A DNA stretch of 39,473 nucleotides from Chthoniobacterales bacterium. Lineage in GTDB: Bacteria > Verrucomicrobiota > Verrucomicrobiia > Chthoniobacterales > JACTMZ01. The position numbers and the translations under genes were made by a program. The DNA is taken from positions 1 to 39,473 of the forward strand of contig JAJTYZ010000132.1 of NCBI GenBank assembly GCA_021463515.1, in the 5' to 3' direction. The notes beneath the pieces are model-generated. The model did no database searches. It saw only the letters and a program-made list of their open reading frames with translations, and was not told where the DNA came from. Below, one piece after another: positions 16,684 through 26,141 of this stretch (the stretch's first letter is position 1; each line of letters starts with the position of its first letter).

Positions 16684-16944
16684 ATGAAAAAAATCACCGC
16701 CTTGGTTGTTCTTACTCTCGCTTTCATTGGTTCTTCGTTTGCCGATACGCCTGTGACTCTTGAGGAATTGCCGCAGCCTGTCACGGAGGCTATCCAAAAT
16801 TATTTTCCATCCTCAAAGGCCATTTCTGCTAAAAAAGATACAGATCAAGGCAAGGAAAAGTATGAGGTGAAAGTGCAATACAAAGACCTCGTTATTAAAG
16901 TGGAATTATTGCCTACGGGACAGATTATGGATTTGGAAATGTAA
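16684..16944 (+). CDS. Small secreted PepSY-like protein, 86 aa
   Basis: A cleavable signal peptide is clear (MKKITALVVLTLAFIGSSFA, cleavage before DTP). The mature 66 residues read LEELPQPVTEAIQNYFPSSK, then a KYEVKVQYKDLVIKVELLPTGQIMDLEM ending. Leading LP..V..AI..YFP, then YEV and a G-I near the end are features of the PepSY-like periplasmic domain family. Such proteins may bind or inhibit other secreted proteins, but the function is not settled. GAGG lies 5 bases before the ATG. It is a single gene between a divergent reductase and a convergent O-antigen ligase gene. Confidence 0.8.
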   Translation: MKKITALVVLTLAFIGSSFADTPVTLEELPQPVTEAIQNYFPSSKAISAKKDTDQGKEKYEVKVQYKDLVIKVELLPTGQIMDLEM

Positions 16945-16954
16945 GGCAGATTTT

Positions 16955-18871
16955 CTAAGGTTTTTTTTGCGTCCGTCGGAATTCTGCGATCATGTTGAGA
17001 TAGCCGGTGGCCAACGTCGCCTCGGGTAAACGTTGAGCCATTAAGAGCAGCCTCTCCGCTTCATCAGGCTGCCCCATACGCCAATAGTGCAGCGCAAGGT
17101 ATTCGTAACCTCGCGCATTGTCGGGCTCGAGCGCAATGGCGCGAAGATGTACGGGGAGTGCCGTCCGAGGGCGTCCATACCAATCCAACGCCAGCGCACG
17201 TTCGCGCCACGCGTAGGCAACGTGCGGACGCAGCTTAGTTACCGTTTCAAAATCATCTGCCGACCGCCGATACCATTCCATGCGCTCGATGGAATCCGTC
17301 GCGGCATTCCCAAGTTGTGCCGCCGACTCTCCCGCCAGTACCAGCAAACGCGGATTTGCAGGGCGTAGAGCCAATCCTTCCTCCACCAAGTTCCAAGCCA
17401 ATTGGGGATCCTTCCGTATCATCGCATTCTCCGCTTGCAGCGCACGATATTCAGCAGGCCCCTCGTGAAGAATGGCCCAGACCAGCCATGTGCCTGTAAT
17501 TGCCGGAAGTAAAAACGCGAGCGGACGCAGCCAATTCGGCATGGGCCGAAGTTCGCGTGTTGCCACATCCAATCTTGTGCCCGCAAGGCATCCGGCACAA
17601 AGACCAAGCAGCAGCACCACCGCCGGAATATGCAACCGATAGTCAAAAAGTGCATGTGTTCCCTGCGAAGCTGCCGCAGCTAAAGCACCGGTTGTTAGCC
17701 CCAAATCCATCCCCTGCGGCAACCATCCGGCCGGAGGCATTTCCCGCGCCATACGCAGTGCATTGCGCCACCCGGCTGCTAAATGCGTGATAAAAAATGC
17801 TAATCCAAGCAGTAATCCCACGCGGCCATATTCCACCAACAATTGCAGCCAATCATTGTGTGCATGAACTGCCCGCCCGTCAAAACCCGCTCCACGATAG
17901 CGTAAGGACAATTGATCAAACAACGCAGCTCCCGCTCCCAACCACGGATTCAGCGAGAGCATAGGAGGCACCGAAAGAAACCACATTTTTTCGCGGTAAT
18001 GGTCCGCCCCCAATTCCGAAAGCCTAATTTGTACAATGGAACTTTCGGCACCGACCACTAAGGCAATTCCCAAAGACAATGCCACCAAGATAAGCGCCCC
18101 CAAACTAAACCACCCTCGGTAGGCAAGCGCCCCGCGTCGCACGATAAAAAAGCTCACCATCGCAAACATCCCCACGCCCACAGGAATTCCGACATAAGCC
18201 GAGCGCGAAGTGCTGAGGATCAATCCCACAAACCCCGCCGCCGCCACGGTAAAGAGTAAAAGTTTAACGGCAGCACGCCCTTTTCCCCAAACCAACATCC
18301 CCAGCGCGAGAAAGCTCGTCACTTGCAAAACACTCGACAACGATCCGCGACTTTCCAGCGTGCCGGAAACCAACCTGCGTCCAAGCATCCGACTCCCCCC
18401 TTCTCCAAGACCCGTGTGCAACGCAATTTGACCTACCGGATGAAAAGACGCATCCGCCGTAAATTGAGAAATTGCGATCATGACTTGCACCAAAGAAAGC
18501 AAAAAAATGACGCTCAACACCAGCCAGCGCGGACCCTCCTCCCGCATGTGCCATGCCATCGTAAAATACACCGCCAACATTCCCAAGAGGAGCCACGTGT
18601 CTTCCCGTGCCGTATAAGGATCGGGTGCCACGCTCTGACGCCACAGCAAGTAGCCTGCAAAAAGCAATGTCACGCCCATGCAAATAGCACCCGGCGCATC
18701 CTGAACCCTCCAAAACACCAGTGCGCCAACGATGGCGGCAACACCGACAAGCAAATATCCGGGGGCGGCCAAAGCTGGGTACCACCACCCTCCCAATAAA
18801 ATTTGCGCCACTGCCAACCCTGCAGCCAGCAGCAACGCACTCATCCAAACAAGCAACTTAGCAACCACCAT
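16955..18871 (-). CDS. O-antigen ligase/polymerase (Wzy_C) family protein with TPR tail, 638 aa
   Basis: About twelve hydrophobic segments cover residues 1-470. The family signature HAHNDWLQLLVEYGRVGLLLG occurs in the large periplasmic-loop region, preceded by NPWLGAGAALFDQLSLRYRG. The last 150 residues are soluble and repeat tetratricopeptide-like units (PQLAWNLVEEGLALRPANPR; LPVHLRAIALEPDNARGYEY; GQPDEAERLLLMAQ). Wzy_C proteins join or polymerise lipid-linked glycans, for example O-antigen to lipid A core; TPR-tailed forms are also found in exopolysaccharide systems, so the exact substrate is open. The glycosyltransferases at 36-39 kb could feed the same product. Confidence 0.88.
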   Translation of the reverse strand: MVVAKLLVWMSALLLAAGLAVAQILLGGWWYPALAAPGYLLVGVAAIVGALVFWRVQDAPGAICMGVTLLFAGYLLWRQSVAPDPYTAREDTWLLLGMLAVYFTMAWHMREEGPRWLVLSVIFLLSLVQVMIAISQFTADASFHPVGQIALHTGLGEGGSRMLGRRLVSGTLESRGSLSSVLQVTSFLALGMLVWGKGRAAVKLLLFTVAAAGFVGLILSTSRSAYVGIPVGVGMFAMVSFFIVRRGALAYRGWFSLGALILVALSLGIALVVGAESSIVQIRLSELGADHYREKMWFLSVPPMLSLNPWLGAGAALFDQLSLRYRGAGFDGRAVHAHNDWLQLLVEYGRVGLLLGLAFFITHLAAGWRNALRMAREMPPAGWLPQGMDLGLTTGALAAAASQGTHALFDYRLHIPAVVLLLGLCAGCLAGTRLDVATRELRPMPNWLRPLAFLLPAITGTWLVWAILHEGPAEYRALQAENAMIRKDPQLAWNLVEEGLALRPANPRLLVLAGESAAQLGNAATDSIERMEWYRRSADDFETVTKLRPHVAYAWRERALALDWYGRPRTALPVHLRAIALEPDNARGYEYLALHYWRMGQPDEAERLLLMAQRLPEATLATGYLNMIAEFRRTQKKP

Positions 18872-19039
18872 TTCCTATGTAATGCTCCCTGTGCCTGCCC
18901 TCAATGCCCATTTGAAAGTCATCGAGATCTGAAAATATTTTGCTATGGCGAGTGCAAGTTTGATTTTCGGCTCAAAACGCAGCGTGGCCTCGATGGAGGC
19001 GACGTCGTGGAAACGTACTTTACATTATCGCTTTTTTGA

Positions 19040-19056
19040 ATCGGCTTAATGCCGAT
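19040..19056. terminator. Perfect 6-bp hairpin beyond the end of gatB
   Basis: ATCGGC and GCCGAT are separated by TTAAT. It lies 10 bases past the gatB stop in the leftward direction. On that strand it is followed by TCAAAAAA, not a T-run, so it is not a classical intrinsic terminator; on the plus strand GTTTTT follows a few bases away. It could stabilise the 3' end of the long mre-gatB transcript. Confidence 0.35.
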
Positions 19057-19065
19057 CTGAGTTTT

Positions 19066-20523
19066 TCAATTCAACTTCTGCGCCAGTAATTCGCCGGCCA
19101 GTGTAGGGTTGGCTTTGCCTTTGGAAAGTTTCATGACTTGGCCTTTGAGGAAGTTTAACGCAGCGGTTTTGCCGGCTTGGTAATCGGCGACGGATTGGGG
19201 GTTCGCGGCAATCACTTGATCGCACAATTCCCCAATGGCACCGGCGTCGCTTTCTTGCTTGAGCCCTTTTTCTTCGACAATGACGGCGGGATCGCGCCCG
19301 GTGGAAAACATCTCGGCAAAGACTTCTTTGGCTTGCTTGCCATTGATTTTTCCGTCGGCCACGAATGCAACTAAGGCGTCGAGATACGAGGGTAAAATGG
19401 CGCATGTAGCGATGGATTGCCCTGCGGCTGACAAGGCACTTTGCAAGTCGTTGAGAATCCAATTGGCGATTTGTTTGCCGCGAGGAGAGTTGGTAGCCGC
19501 ACGCTCAAAGTAGGAACCCAAATCAAGATTATCCGCCAATACAGCGGCATCATAGGAGCTTACTCCAAAGTCATTTTCATAACGTGTGCGTTTCTGCGCC
19601 GGAGTTTCGGGCAACACGGATTTGGCGACGGCCAGCAATTCCGTAGTTTTTACCGGCATAAGGTCGGGATCGGGGAAATATCGGTAATCGTGCGCCGATT
19701 CTTTCACGCGCATGAGTTGCGTTTCACCGAGATCATCATCCCAACGTCGCGTTTCTTGCTGCAAGGATCCTCCGGCACTGACAATTCCGATTTGTCGTTC
19801 AATTTCATAAGCCAGTGCTCGGCGAACGCCGCTAATAGTATTGAGATTCTTCAGCTCAATTTTCGTGCCAAATTTTTCCGTGCCCTTGGGGCGAACCGAC
19901 ACATTGACGTCGCAGCGCATTTGGCCTTTTTCCATATCGGCATCACTCACGCCGGCATAAAGCAAATGCTGTTTGAGCGACGTAAGGCAGGCAAAGGCTT
20001 CCTCGGGGCTATCAATATCCGCCTCGGTGACAATCTCCATAAGCGGCGTTCCAGAGCGGTTAAAATCAATGCCCGAAGTATTTTCGAGGTGAAAACTTTT
20101 CGCGACGTCCTCTTCGAGATGAATGCGCGTCAGGCGAACAACTTTGTCTTTGTTTGCAATCGTTTTTTGGGCGTCCTTGGGATAGGCCAAATCATGCAAA
20201 GGAATGCCGCCACCAAGGCACAAAGGCATGTCGTATTGTGAAATTTGATAATTTTTTGCGACATCCGGATAGTAATAGCTCTTACGATCGAACTTGCAGA
20301 TGTCGGCAATTTTACAATGGAGCATCAGCCCCGCCAGAATCGTCAGCCTCAAGGCTTCCTCGTTCATCACAGGCAACGCGCCCGGCAAGCCAAGACAAAC
20401 GGGGCAGGTGTGGGTGTTGGGTGTTGCCCCAAATTCCACAGGGCAGGCACAAAACATTTTGCTGTGAGTTTTTAATTGGACGTGAATTTCAAGTCCGACG
20501 ATGGCGATGTAATCACTACTCAT
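19066..20523 (-). CDS. gatB: Asp-tRNA(Asn)/Glu-tRNA(Gln) amidotransferase subunit B, 485 aa
   Basis: GatB binds the mischarged tRNA and performs the kinase and amidation steps. The start at 20523 gives MSSDYIAIVGLEIHVQLKTH, the usual GatB opening. The zinc-binding cysteines are present in MFCACPVEF and HTCPVCLGLPGALPVMN, and the catalytic cradle includes KSYYYPDVAKNYQISQYDMPL and VRLTRIHLEEDVAKSFH. The C-terminal YqeY-like region ends GKANPTLAGELLAQKLN. Upstream open codons belong to the overlapping cvpA-like gene. The 8-base overlap with that gene places gatB last in the mreB cluster, apart from gatCA. Confidence 0.97.
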   Translation of the reverse strand: MSSDYIAIVGLEIHVQLKTHSKMFCACPVEFGATPNTHTCPVCLGLPGALPVMNEEALRLTILAGLMLHCKIADICKFDRKSYYYPDVAKNYQISQYDMPLCLGGGIPLHDLAYPKDAQKTIANKDKVVRLTRIHLEEDVAKSFHLENTSGIDFNRSGTPLMEIVTEADIDSPEEAFACLTSLKQHLLYAGVSDADMEKGQMRCDVNVSVRPKGTEKFGTKIELKNLNTISGVRRALAYEIERQIGIVSAGGSLQQETRRWDDDLGETQLMRVKESAHDYRYFPDPDLMPVKTTELLAVAKSVLPETPAQKRTRYENDFGVSSYDAAVLADNLDLGSYFERAATNSPRGKQIANWILNDLQSALSAAGQSIATCAILPSYLDALVAFVADGKINGKQAKEVFAEMFSTGRDPAVIVEEKGLKQESDAGAIGELCDQVIAANPQSVADYQAGKTAALNFLKGQVMKLSKGKANPTLAGELLAQKLN

Positions 20524-21364
20524 TTTTAGAAGAATGCGACGAAGGTGACGGGGGATGAAGTGCGTAATCGAGGGCTTTGGGCAAGTCAAACGTAGAGAAA
20601 GCCTCCTGAACCTCGGGATCGGAGGCGACGGCAAGAATTTTGGGGTTGCTTAAAAGCACAATAAAATTCCCCTGAGCAACGGCTTTCGCCACAGACGGGT
20701 CTTGGAGGAGCTGCTGAATCTTCGGTTGCGCGAGAAGCTTCTGCGTTTCGGGGTAAGAAAAGAAGCGCATGACGGCATCAGGCGATCTGGAAAGGGCCAT
20801 CAATTGGGAAATAATTTGGTAAGTTTGAGGGGGGACAATATCTATTTTATCAACGAGCGATCCGCTGGCTTCTTGCTCTTTCGGCGTCTTCCCGACAACG
20901 AATTTTCCCTGCTCCTCGGAATACGCCTCATGTGTTGTCATCGCCACTTCCTGCCCCTGCATTATCGCCTCAACCATCCGCACAAGAGAAATGCCTCCCC
21001 ACAAAACAAGGAGACCAAAAATGACTCCGAAGAATGCTCCACCAATTCCGTAAACCAAACGAATAAGCCCGCCACTTTGTTGGGACGTTTTTTTGAAGAG
21101 CAGGGAAGAAAGTACGACGGCGGCGATGTAAAAAGCCATACCCGCCGCAAAGCCAAACAACACGCGCCCGAGAGGAATGGGAAGTGGGATAACATTGTCG
21201 GAAATAAATCCTGTCGCCCACCCAAACACCCACGCCACACCTCCCGCGGTTAGTAATGCCACGACGCTGATACCATGGCGGACAATGCCGCGTCGCCAAC
21301 CGCGCCATACCTCAAACAGCAGGTAAAGTGCTGCAAGAATCCAAAGCCAGGGAGCGGAAAGCAT
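20516..21364 (-). CDS. CvpA family membrane protein, 282 aa
   Basis: Four hydrophobic segments cover about residues 1-130 (for example LWILAALYLLFEVWRGWRRG and LIRLVYGIGGAFFGVIFGLL), the arrangement of the colicin V production (CvpA) family. The remaining 150 residues are soluble, with short repeated helices around SRSPDAVMRFFSYPETQKLL, KIQQLLQDPSVAKAVAQGN, and PKILAVASDPEVQEAF. CvpA proteins in other bacteria affect envelope integrity and biofilm formation; the biochemical activity is unknown. It starts 5 bases after the nuclease-fold gene and overlaps gatB by 8 bases. Confidence 0.8.
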   Translation of the reverse strand: MLSAPWLWILAALYLLFEVWRGWRRGIVRHGISVVALLTAGGVAWVFGWATGFISDNVIPLPIPLGRVLFGFAAGMAFYIAAVVLSSLLFKKTSQQSGGLIRLVYGIGGAFFGVIFGLLVLWGGISLVRMVEAIMQGQEVAMTTHEAYSEEQGKFVVGKTPKEQEASGSLVDKIDIVPPQTYQIISQLMALSRSPDAVMRFFSYPETQKLLAQPKIQQLLQDPSVAKAVAQGNFIVLLSNPKILAVASDPEVQEAFSTFDLPKALDYALHPPSPSSHSSKNE

Positions 21365-21369
21365 CTCGA

Positions 21370-22338
21370 TTAGGAATTACCGGCGGACTCTACAGACGGA
21401 ATTGGAATCGTAATTTCTACGGGGCGATGGTCGCTGGTTTCTTCGGAAAGATCGAGAATGTGTGCCCGTGGGCGGCCAAGACCTTTGGTGAAAATGTGAT
21501 CGAAAGTGACAGGCTCAAATTGATCCCCTCCCCGCCATGTCTGACGCTGCTCCCGAGGGACACCGCTCCAGGAATGATGAAACCCGGCATCTTTCATCAG
21601 CTTAATAACATTGTCGCCAAATTGTCCATCTTGGTTTGTATTGAGATCGCCGCCCACGATGACGCCGACAATGCTCCCTTTGAAAACCGTTTCTTCCATC
21701 GTGCGGATGTGTTCGAGGAGCTGGCGGATACTTTCATCACGATCGCGGAAATTAAGAAGCGTTTCTCCCTCGGAGTTGGAAAGATTGCTTTTGAGGTGCA
21801 GCGAATAGACGAGCAAATAACGCGGGGCACCTTTCCCCGGGAGGCGAAGGACTGCGGCAGAAAAACCGCGTGGTGGTTGGAGGCCATTTTGTTCGTTCCA
21901 TGGCTGCGACCACGCGGCTGTTACGGGGAGTTTCGAACCAATGGCCGTTTGCTGGCGCCAGTACTCGCCGGTGCGTCGGCTAGGAAAGGCTGAAACAACG
22001 GCGGGGCGCATACCGGGCAATGTTTCGCATAACTCCGCAAAAGATTCCCAATCGCGAATTTCCTGTGCCAAAATAATATCAGGATTGATCTCCTTAATTG
22101 CCGCTGTTACCGCTTCCCTTTGTTTCTGCATTTCCTTAGCACGCGCAAAGTTTTTCTTTCCTGGATACCATTCGATATTCCAAGAAATCACCTTTAACTC
22201 CCCCGCTCCCTCCGGCGTGGGCAGCGGCGCATCTTCCGCATACAAAACGCCAGGAACAACAAGGAATGCCAGCCACAACAGCACTGCCAAACATTGACGG
22301 GGAGCAGTAATTTTCACGGCGTAAAACATAAGTGGCAT
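21370..22338 (-). CDS. Secreted endonuclease/exonuclease/phosphatase family protein, 322 aa
   Basis: The start at ATG 22338 is preceded by GAGAGG at a good distance; an in-frame TTG five codons upstream has no such site. A signal peptide covers about residues 1-35 (hydrophobic AVLLWLAFLVVPGVLYA). The exonuclease III/DNase I-like fold is shown by VISWNIEWYPGKK (metal Asn), DIILAQEIRDW (metal Glu), VGGDLNTNQDGQ (catalytic Asp and Asn) and EETSDHRPVEI (catalytic Asp-His). The catalytic set is complete. Members cleave DNA, RNA, phospholipids or phosphoesters, and the substrate here cannot be assigned. Being exported, it probably scavenges extracellular nucleic acid or acts on lipids. Confidence 0.85.
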   Translation of the reverse strand: MPLMFYAVKITAPRQCLAVLLWLAFLVVPGVLYAEDAPLPTPEGAGELKVISWNIEWYPGKKNFARAKEMQKQREAVTAAIKEINPDIILAQEIRDWESFAELCETLPGMRPAVVSAFPSRRTGEYWRQQTAIGSKLPVTAAWSQPWNEQNGLQPPRGFSAAVLRLPGKGAPRYLLVYSLHLKSNLSNSEGETLLNFRDRDESIRQLLEHIRTMEETVFKGSIVGVIVGGDLNTNQDGQFGDNVIKLMKDAGFHHSWSGVPREQRQTWRGGDQFEPVTFDHIFTKGLGRPRAHILDLSEETSDHRPVEITIPIPSVESAGNS

Positions 22339-22373
22339 AGCATCCTCTCGCAAATACGGATTTGTGACGCAGG

Positions 22374-23951
22374 CTAAACCTTAAACAGCTCCGTCTCGGT
22401 GGCCGCATCCAAAATGAGGAATTTCTCGCGGTGCATCGTCGGGTCCGCCTTAAAGGTCAGGCGACCGCCATAGCGTCGCTCAATATCAATGAGCAAATCC
22501 TCATCTTCCTCACGCAGACGTTGAAGCAGCTCAGGATTCACGATGACTTTGAGTTCATGAATGGTGTCAATGTGCTTGCGCATCACTCCATGCAATGCAC
22601 GTTGCAGCTCGACGCTCATGGTCATGGTGTTTTTAAGCGTGCCACGACCTTCGCAATACGGGCAGGGATCAAACTGCGACATCTTCATGCTTTCGCCCGC
22701 ACGTTGCCGCGTCATTTCCATCAGTCCAAACTGCGAAATAGGCAGGACATGCGTGCGTGATTTGTCGCGTTTGAGGCGCTGCCGCATCCGTTGATAAACC
22801 GCCTGTTGGTCTTTGCGCGATTTCATGTCAATGAGGTCAGCGACGATGAGCCCGCCGATATTGCGCAGGCGCATTTGGCGAGCAATTTCATCCACAGCTT
22901 CCAAATTGGTTTGCAGGATGGTCTTATCGATTTCCTTACTGCTGCGGTTGCGACCGCTATTGACGTCAACCGCGATGAGTGCCTCGGTTTCATCAATGAC
23001 AATATAGCCACCACATTTAAGCCAGACTTGGCGATGAAAGGCTTTTTCGATCTGTTTATTAACGCCAAATTTGTCGAAAATATGCTGTCCTTCGTTGTAA
23101 AATTGGATGCGCTTTTTCGAGCGTGGCGAGACCTGAGCCACAAGTTTTTGCATTCGTTCGACGGACGGAAGGTCATCGCAAATGACGGCTTCGACATCTT
23201 CAGTAAGAAAGTCACGTACGGTTCGCTCCACGAGATCAGGCTCCTCAAAAAGTTGCGTCGCGGCTTTTTGCTCCTTCATTCCCTTTTCGATGGCGTTCCA
23301 TTGTTCGAGGAGAAGATGCAAATCGCGGACAAAAAATCGCGTCCGCTGCCCTGCACCCACAGTGCGAATGATAACGCCCATGCCCTCGGGAATTTCCAAT
23401 TCGTTAAGGATTTTGCGCAGGCGTTCACGTTCTTTTGGATCATCAATCTTGCGCGAAATTCCGCATTGAGGGCTATAAGGCATAAGCACGAGATAGCGTC
23501 CGGCGAGACTGATATTGGTGGTAATGCGTGGGCCTTTGGTTCCAATAGGTCCCTTGCTCACCTGCACCATGATGTCCGAGCCCGGGGGATAGATGGTTGG
23601 AATGTCTTTGGCGGTGATTTTTTTGGGAAGTTTCTTTCCCGTGTTGCGGCGAACCTCCTCGATGCCATTATCCAGAGCCGCAGGGATGGCATCCCAAAAA
23701 TGCAAAAAGGCATTTTTATCGAGTCCAATATCCACAAACATGGCTTTGAGGCCCTGTTCGATGTTTTTAACACGCCCCTTATAAATACCACCCGCGATAT
23801 TGCGCTCGGAGGAACGTTCCACGTTGTATTCTTCGAGCTGTCCGTCTTCGAGAACAGCCACACGTTGTTCGAGTTTTTCGGCGTTGACGATGAGCTTTGC
23901 GCTACCGGACTTTGGGCCGAGGCCAAGGAGTCTTTTGACTTTTTCGATCAT
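22374..23951 (-). CDS. rng: Rne/Rng family ribonuclease (RNase G type), 525 aa
   Basis: This endoribonuclease processes rRNA and mRNA. After a short basic leader the N-terminal part carries an S1 RNA-binding domain (NIAGGIYKGRVKNIEQGLKA then FVDIGLDKNAFLHF). The catalytic metal-binding aspartates occur in LIAVDVNSGRNR and IVADLIDMKSRKDQ, and the zinc-link that joins subunits is FDPCPYCEGRGT. There is no long C-terminal degradosome scaffold, so it is closer to RNase G than to RNase E. It follows mrdA by 42 bases, the position that rodA often takes in elongation clusters of other bacteria. Confidence 0.95.
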   Translation of the reverse strand: MIEKVKRLLGLGPKSGSAKLIVNAEKLEQRVAVLEDGQLEEYNVERSSERNIAGGIYKGRVKNIEQGLKAMFVDIGLDKNAFLHFWDAIPAALDNGIEEVRRNTGKKLPKKITAKDIPTIYPPGSDIMVQVSKGPIGTKGPRITTNISLAGRYLVLMPYSPQCGISRKIDDPKERERLRKILNELEIPEGMGVIIRTVGAGQRTRFFVRDLHLLLEQWNAIEKGMKEQKAATQLFEEPDLVERTVRDFLTEDVEAVICDDLPSVERMQKLVAQVSPRSKKRIQFYNEGQHIFDKFGVNKQIEKAFHRQVWLKCGGYIVIDETEALIAVDVNSGRNRSSKEIDKTILQTNLEAVDEIARQMRLRNIGGLIVADLIDMKSRKDQQAVYQRMRQRLKRDKSRTHVLPISQFGLMEMTRQRAGESMKMSQFDPCPYCEGRGTLKNTMTMSVELQRALHGVMRKHIDTIHELKVIVNPELLQRLREEDEDLLIDIERRYGGRLTFKADPTMHREKFLILDAATETELFKV

Positions 23952-23993
23952 GATTTTGAATGAGTTGATATGAATAAATACGTGACAAAAATT

Positions 23994-26141
23994 TTAACGA
24001 TTTGCAGATTTTTCCTTTTTCTTTCCTCCGCCAAAAATGCGTTGGAACAGTCCGGGCTTTTTCTTTTCCACCGTCCCCTCTGCGTCCGCTTCGGGGCGCA
24101 CATTGGGTTGCGTAACGGGCGGGGGGCCTTCGGAAGCGGCTATATCTGCGGGTGGAGCGTCGGCGAAAGCCGCAGGGATGGGCCGTCCAAAATCTACATT
24201 GTGGACAAATTGAAAACTGCCCTTCGCGGGCTCAAGTGCGACAACTTCCACTTTCTCGCCTTCTTCCATTTTAAAAATGTCGGATAAAATTTTTGCCGCA
24301 ATGGGTGCGGCAACACCGCCGCCGGAATGGGCACCCTGCACGATCACCGCCACCGCATAGCGCGGTGCCTCGAAGGGGGCGAAAGCGACAAACCATGTGT
24401 GATTGTCTTTCACCGTTCCACGCCAAAATTGCGCCGTTCCCGTCTTCCCCGCGACTTCGTGATTTTTAATGCGTGCCGCACGCGCCGTCCCGCCGTCGCG
24501 ATTGACGACGTCCCACATGCCACGGCGAACGATGTCAATTTTTTCGGGAGGAAGCCCGCCTTCGCTGAGATTCGAGCGAACCTTCACGGGTTCTTGGCGC
24601 ACCACCGTTCCATCCGGCGCGATCACTTTATCCACGAGGCGGGGATAGTATGCCGTGCCGCGATTGGCGACGGCGGCCACGACCATCGCCATTTGTAATG
24701 GGGTGGCGAGAACATAGCCCTGGCCAATCGAAACATTTGCCGTTTGACCGCTGGTCCAACGTTCCCGTGGGCGTGCTGTGGCCATCCATTCCGGACCGGG
24801 AAGAATCCCTGCCGATTCTCCCGTGAGAGGGATGCCGGTTTTTTGACCGAGGCCGAGAAGTTGCCCTACAGAAACAATATGATCAATGCCTGCAGCATTT
24901 CCGTATTGATAGAAGAATCCATTGCAGGAAACGCGAATGGCATTTTCGAGGTCCAGCATTCCATGCGAACCACCCTTCTGCGTTCCAATCCAACAGGCCA
25001 TAAATTTATCGCCGTATTGCACCCCGCCACCGCAATTAAAACGTCGGTCTTCCACACCGGCTTGAATTCCTGCGAGGGCGGTGGGGATTTTATAGGTCGA
25101 ACCCGGGGCATAAGCACCGAGAGCACGATTCACGAGAGGATCGGTCGGGTCTTTTGTAAGAGCCGTCCAATCTGCCGATGAGATGGCCGGAATAAATGAA
25201 TTAGGATCATAAGACGGCACGCTAGCCATCGCGAGAATGTCGCCATTGTTGGGGTCCACGACCACCGCCGCTGCACGGCCCACGGCACGTAGAGCTTGCT
25301 CGACGATGTACTGGATGCGGGCATCCAGCGTGAGTTGTACATTGTTCCCGCGTTTGGGCGGGCGAATCCCTGCTTCGCCTTCGATGACGCCCTTGGCATT
25401 ACGTTGAAGGATGCGGGCACCGGCTTGGCCTCGCAGATCGCCATCAAACATCATTTCAATCTGCGCCTTCCCCTCGGAGTCCGGCTGATAAAAATTATAA
25501 CGCGCTGCGTCTTCCTTATCTATCTCCTCGGGATTGCCGACATAGCCAAGAATGTGAGCGGCCAGCGCACCATAGACATAGCGACGGACAGGACGCACCG
25601 TTACATTCACACCCGCAAGGCCAATGTCGTGTTCCGCAAATTTTGCCATCGTCTCAAAATCGAGGTCTTCCAAATAGGTGAAGGGCACCTCGATGTTATT
25701 ACGAAAATGCAGGCGTAGTTGGTTGGCATTGTAATCGCGTTCCAGCCCCAATTCGCGCAGACGCGGGATCACCGTTTCGTTGACAATTTTGACAATGTCC
25801 GCCTCGGATTTTTCCACCATCATTCCCCGCACCGTGGTGCGATAAGTATGCTGCGGCACAGACCCATAACGTGTGCGGTAATCACGCACCATATCGGGAA
25901 GGTAAAATTCCACCGCATTACTCACACGGTTTTGCGCGAGCGGATGGCCATGGCGATCAAGAATTTCACCTCGCACGGCAGGAAGGCGCACACTCACCTG
26001 CGAGGCACTGCGGATGCGTGAGGTGTATTCCGCGCCGCGTGCCACTTGTACGTACCACAAGCGGCCAATGAGCAGACAAAAGCCTGCGAGCGCAATGATG
26101 GCTAGCACCGCAATTCGAAATTGATGAGAGCGGCGAATCAT
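23994..26141 (-). CDS. mrdA: Penicillin-binding protein 2 (elongation-specific transpeptidase), 715 aa
   Basis: PBP2 cross-links new peptidoglycan during cell elongation. One membrane helix near the start (RIAVLAIIALAGFCLLIGRL) is followed by the dimerisation domain (about 48-260) with AVRGEILDRHGHPLAQN. The transpeptidase domain has all three motifs: Ser348-Thr-Tyr-Lys351 in YAPGSTYK, Ser405-Cys-Asn407 in RVSCNGFF, and Lys566-Thr-Gly568 in VAGKTGTAQFW. A low-complexity tail of about 90 residues (PPADIAASEGPPPVTQPN, then Lys-rich end) is not usual in E. coli PBP2. Its ATG overlaps the mreD stop. Confidence 0.95.
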   Translation of the reverse strand: MIRRSHQFRIAVLAIIALAGFCLLIGRLWYVQVARGAEYTSRIRSASQVSVRLPAVRGEILDRHGHPLAQNRVSNAVEFYLPDMVRDYRTRYGSVPQHTYRTTVRGMMVEKSEADIVKIVNETVIPRLRELGLERDYNANQLRLHFRNNIEVPFTYLEDLDFETMAKFAEHDIGLAGVNVTVRPVRRYVYGALAAHILGYVGNPEEIDKEDAARYNFYQPDSEGKAQIEMMFDGDLRGQAGARILQRNAKGVIEGEAGIRPPKRGNNVQLTLDARIQYIVEQALRAVGRAAAVVVDPNNGDILAMASVPSYDPNSFIPAISSADWTALTKDPTDPLVNRALGAYAPGSTYKIPTALAGIQAGVEDRRFNCGGGVQYGDKFMACWIGTQKGGSHGMLDLENAIRVSCNGFFYQYGNAAGIDHIVSVGQLLGLGQKTGIPLTGESAGILPGPEWMATARPRERWTSGQTANVSIGQGYVLATPLQMAMVVAAVANRGTAYYPRLVDKVIAPDGTVVRQEPVKVRSNLSEGGLPPEKIDIVRRGMWDVVNRDGGTARAARIKNHEVAGKTGTAQFWRGTVKDNHTWFVAFAPFEAPRYAVAVIVQGAHSGGGVAAPIAAKILSDIFKMEEGEKVEVVALEPAKGSFQFVHNVDFGRPIPAAFADAPPADIAASEGPPPVTQPNVRPEADAEGTVEKKKPGLFQRIFGGGKKKEKSANR

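Noticed and set aside
19441-20241. 266-codon open frame antisense to gatB
   Set aside because: Lies wholly inside a well-supported gatB; no motif.
22791-23963. 390-codon open frame antisense to rng
   Set aside because: The rng frame carries every RNase G motif. The antisense product has no recognisable domain or signal and covers the gene almost exactly.
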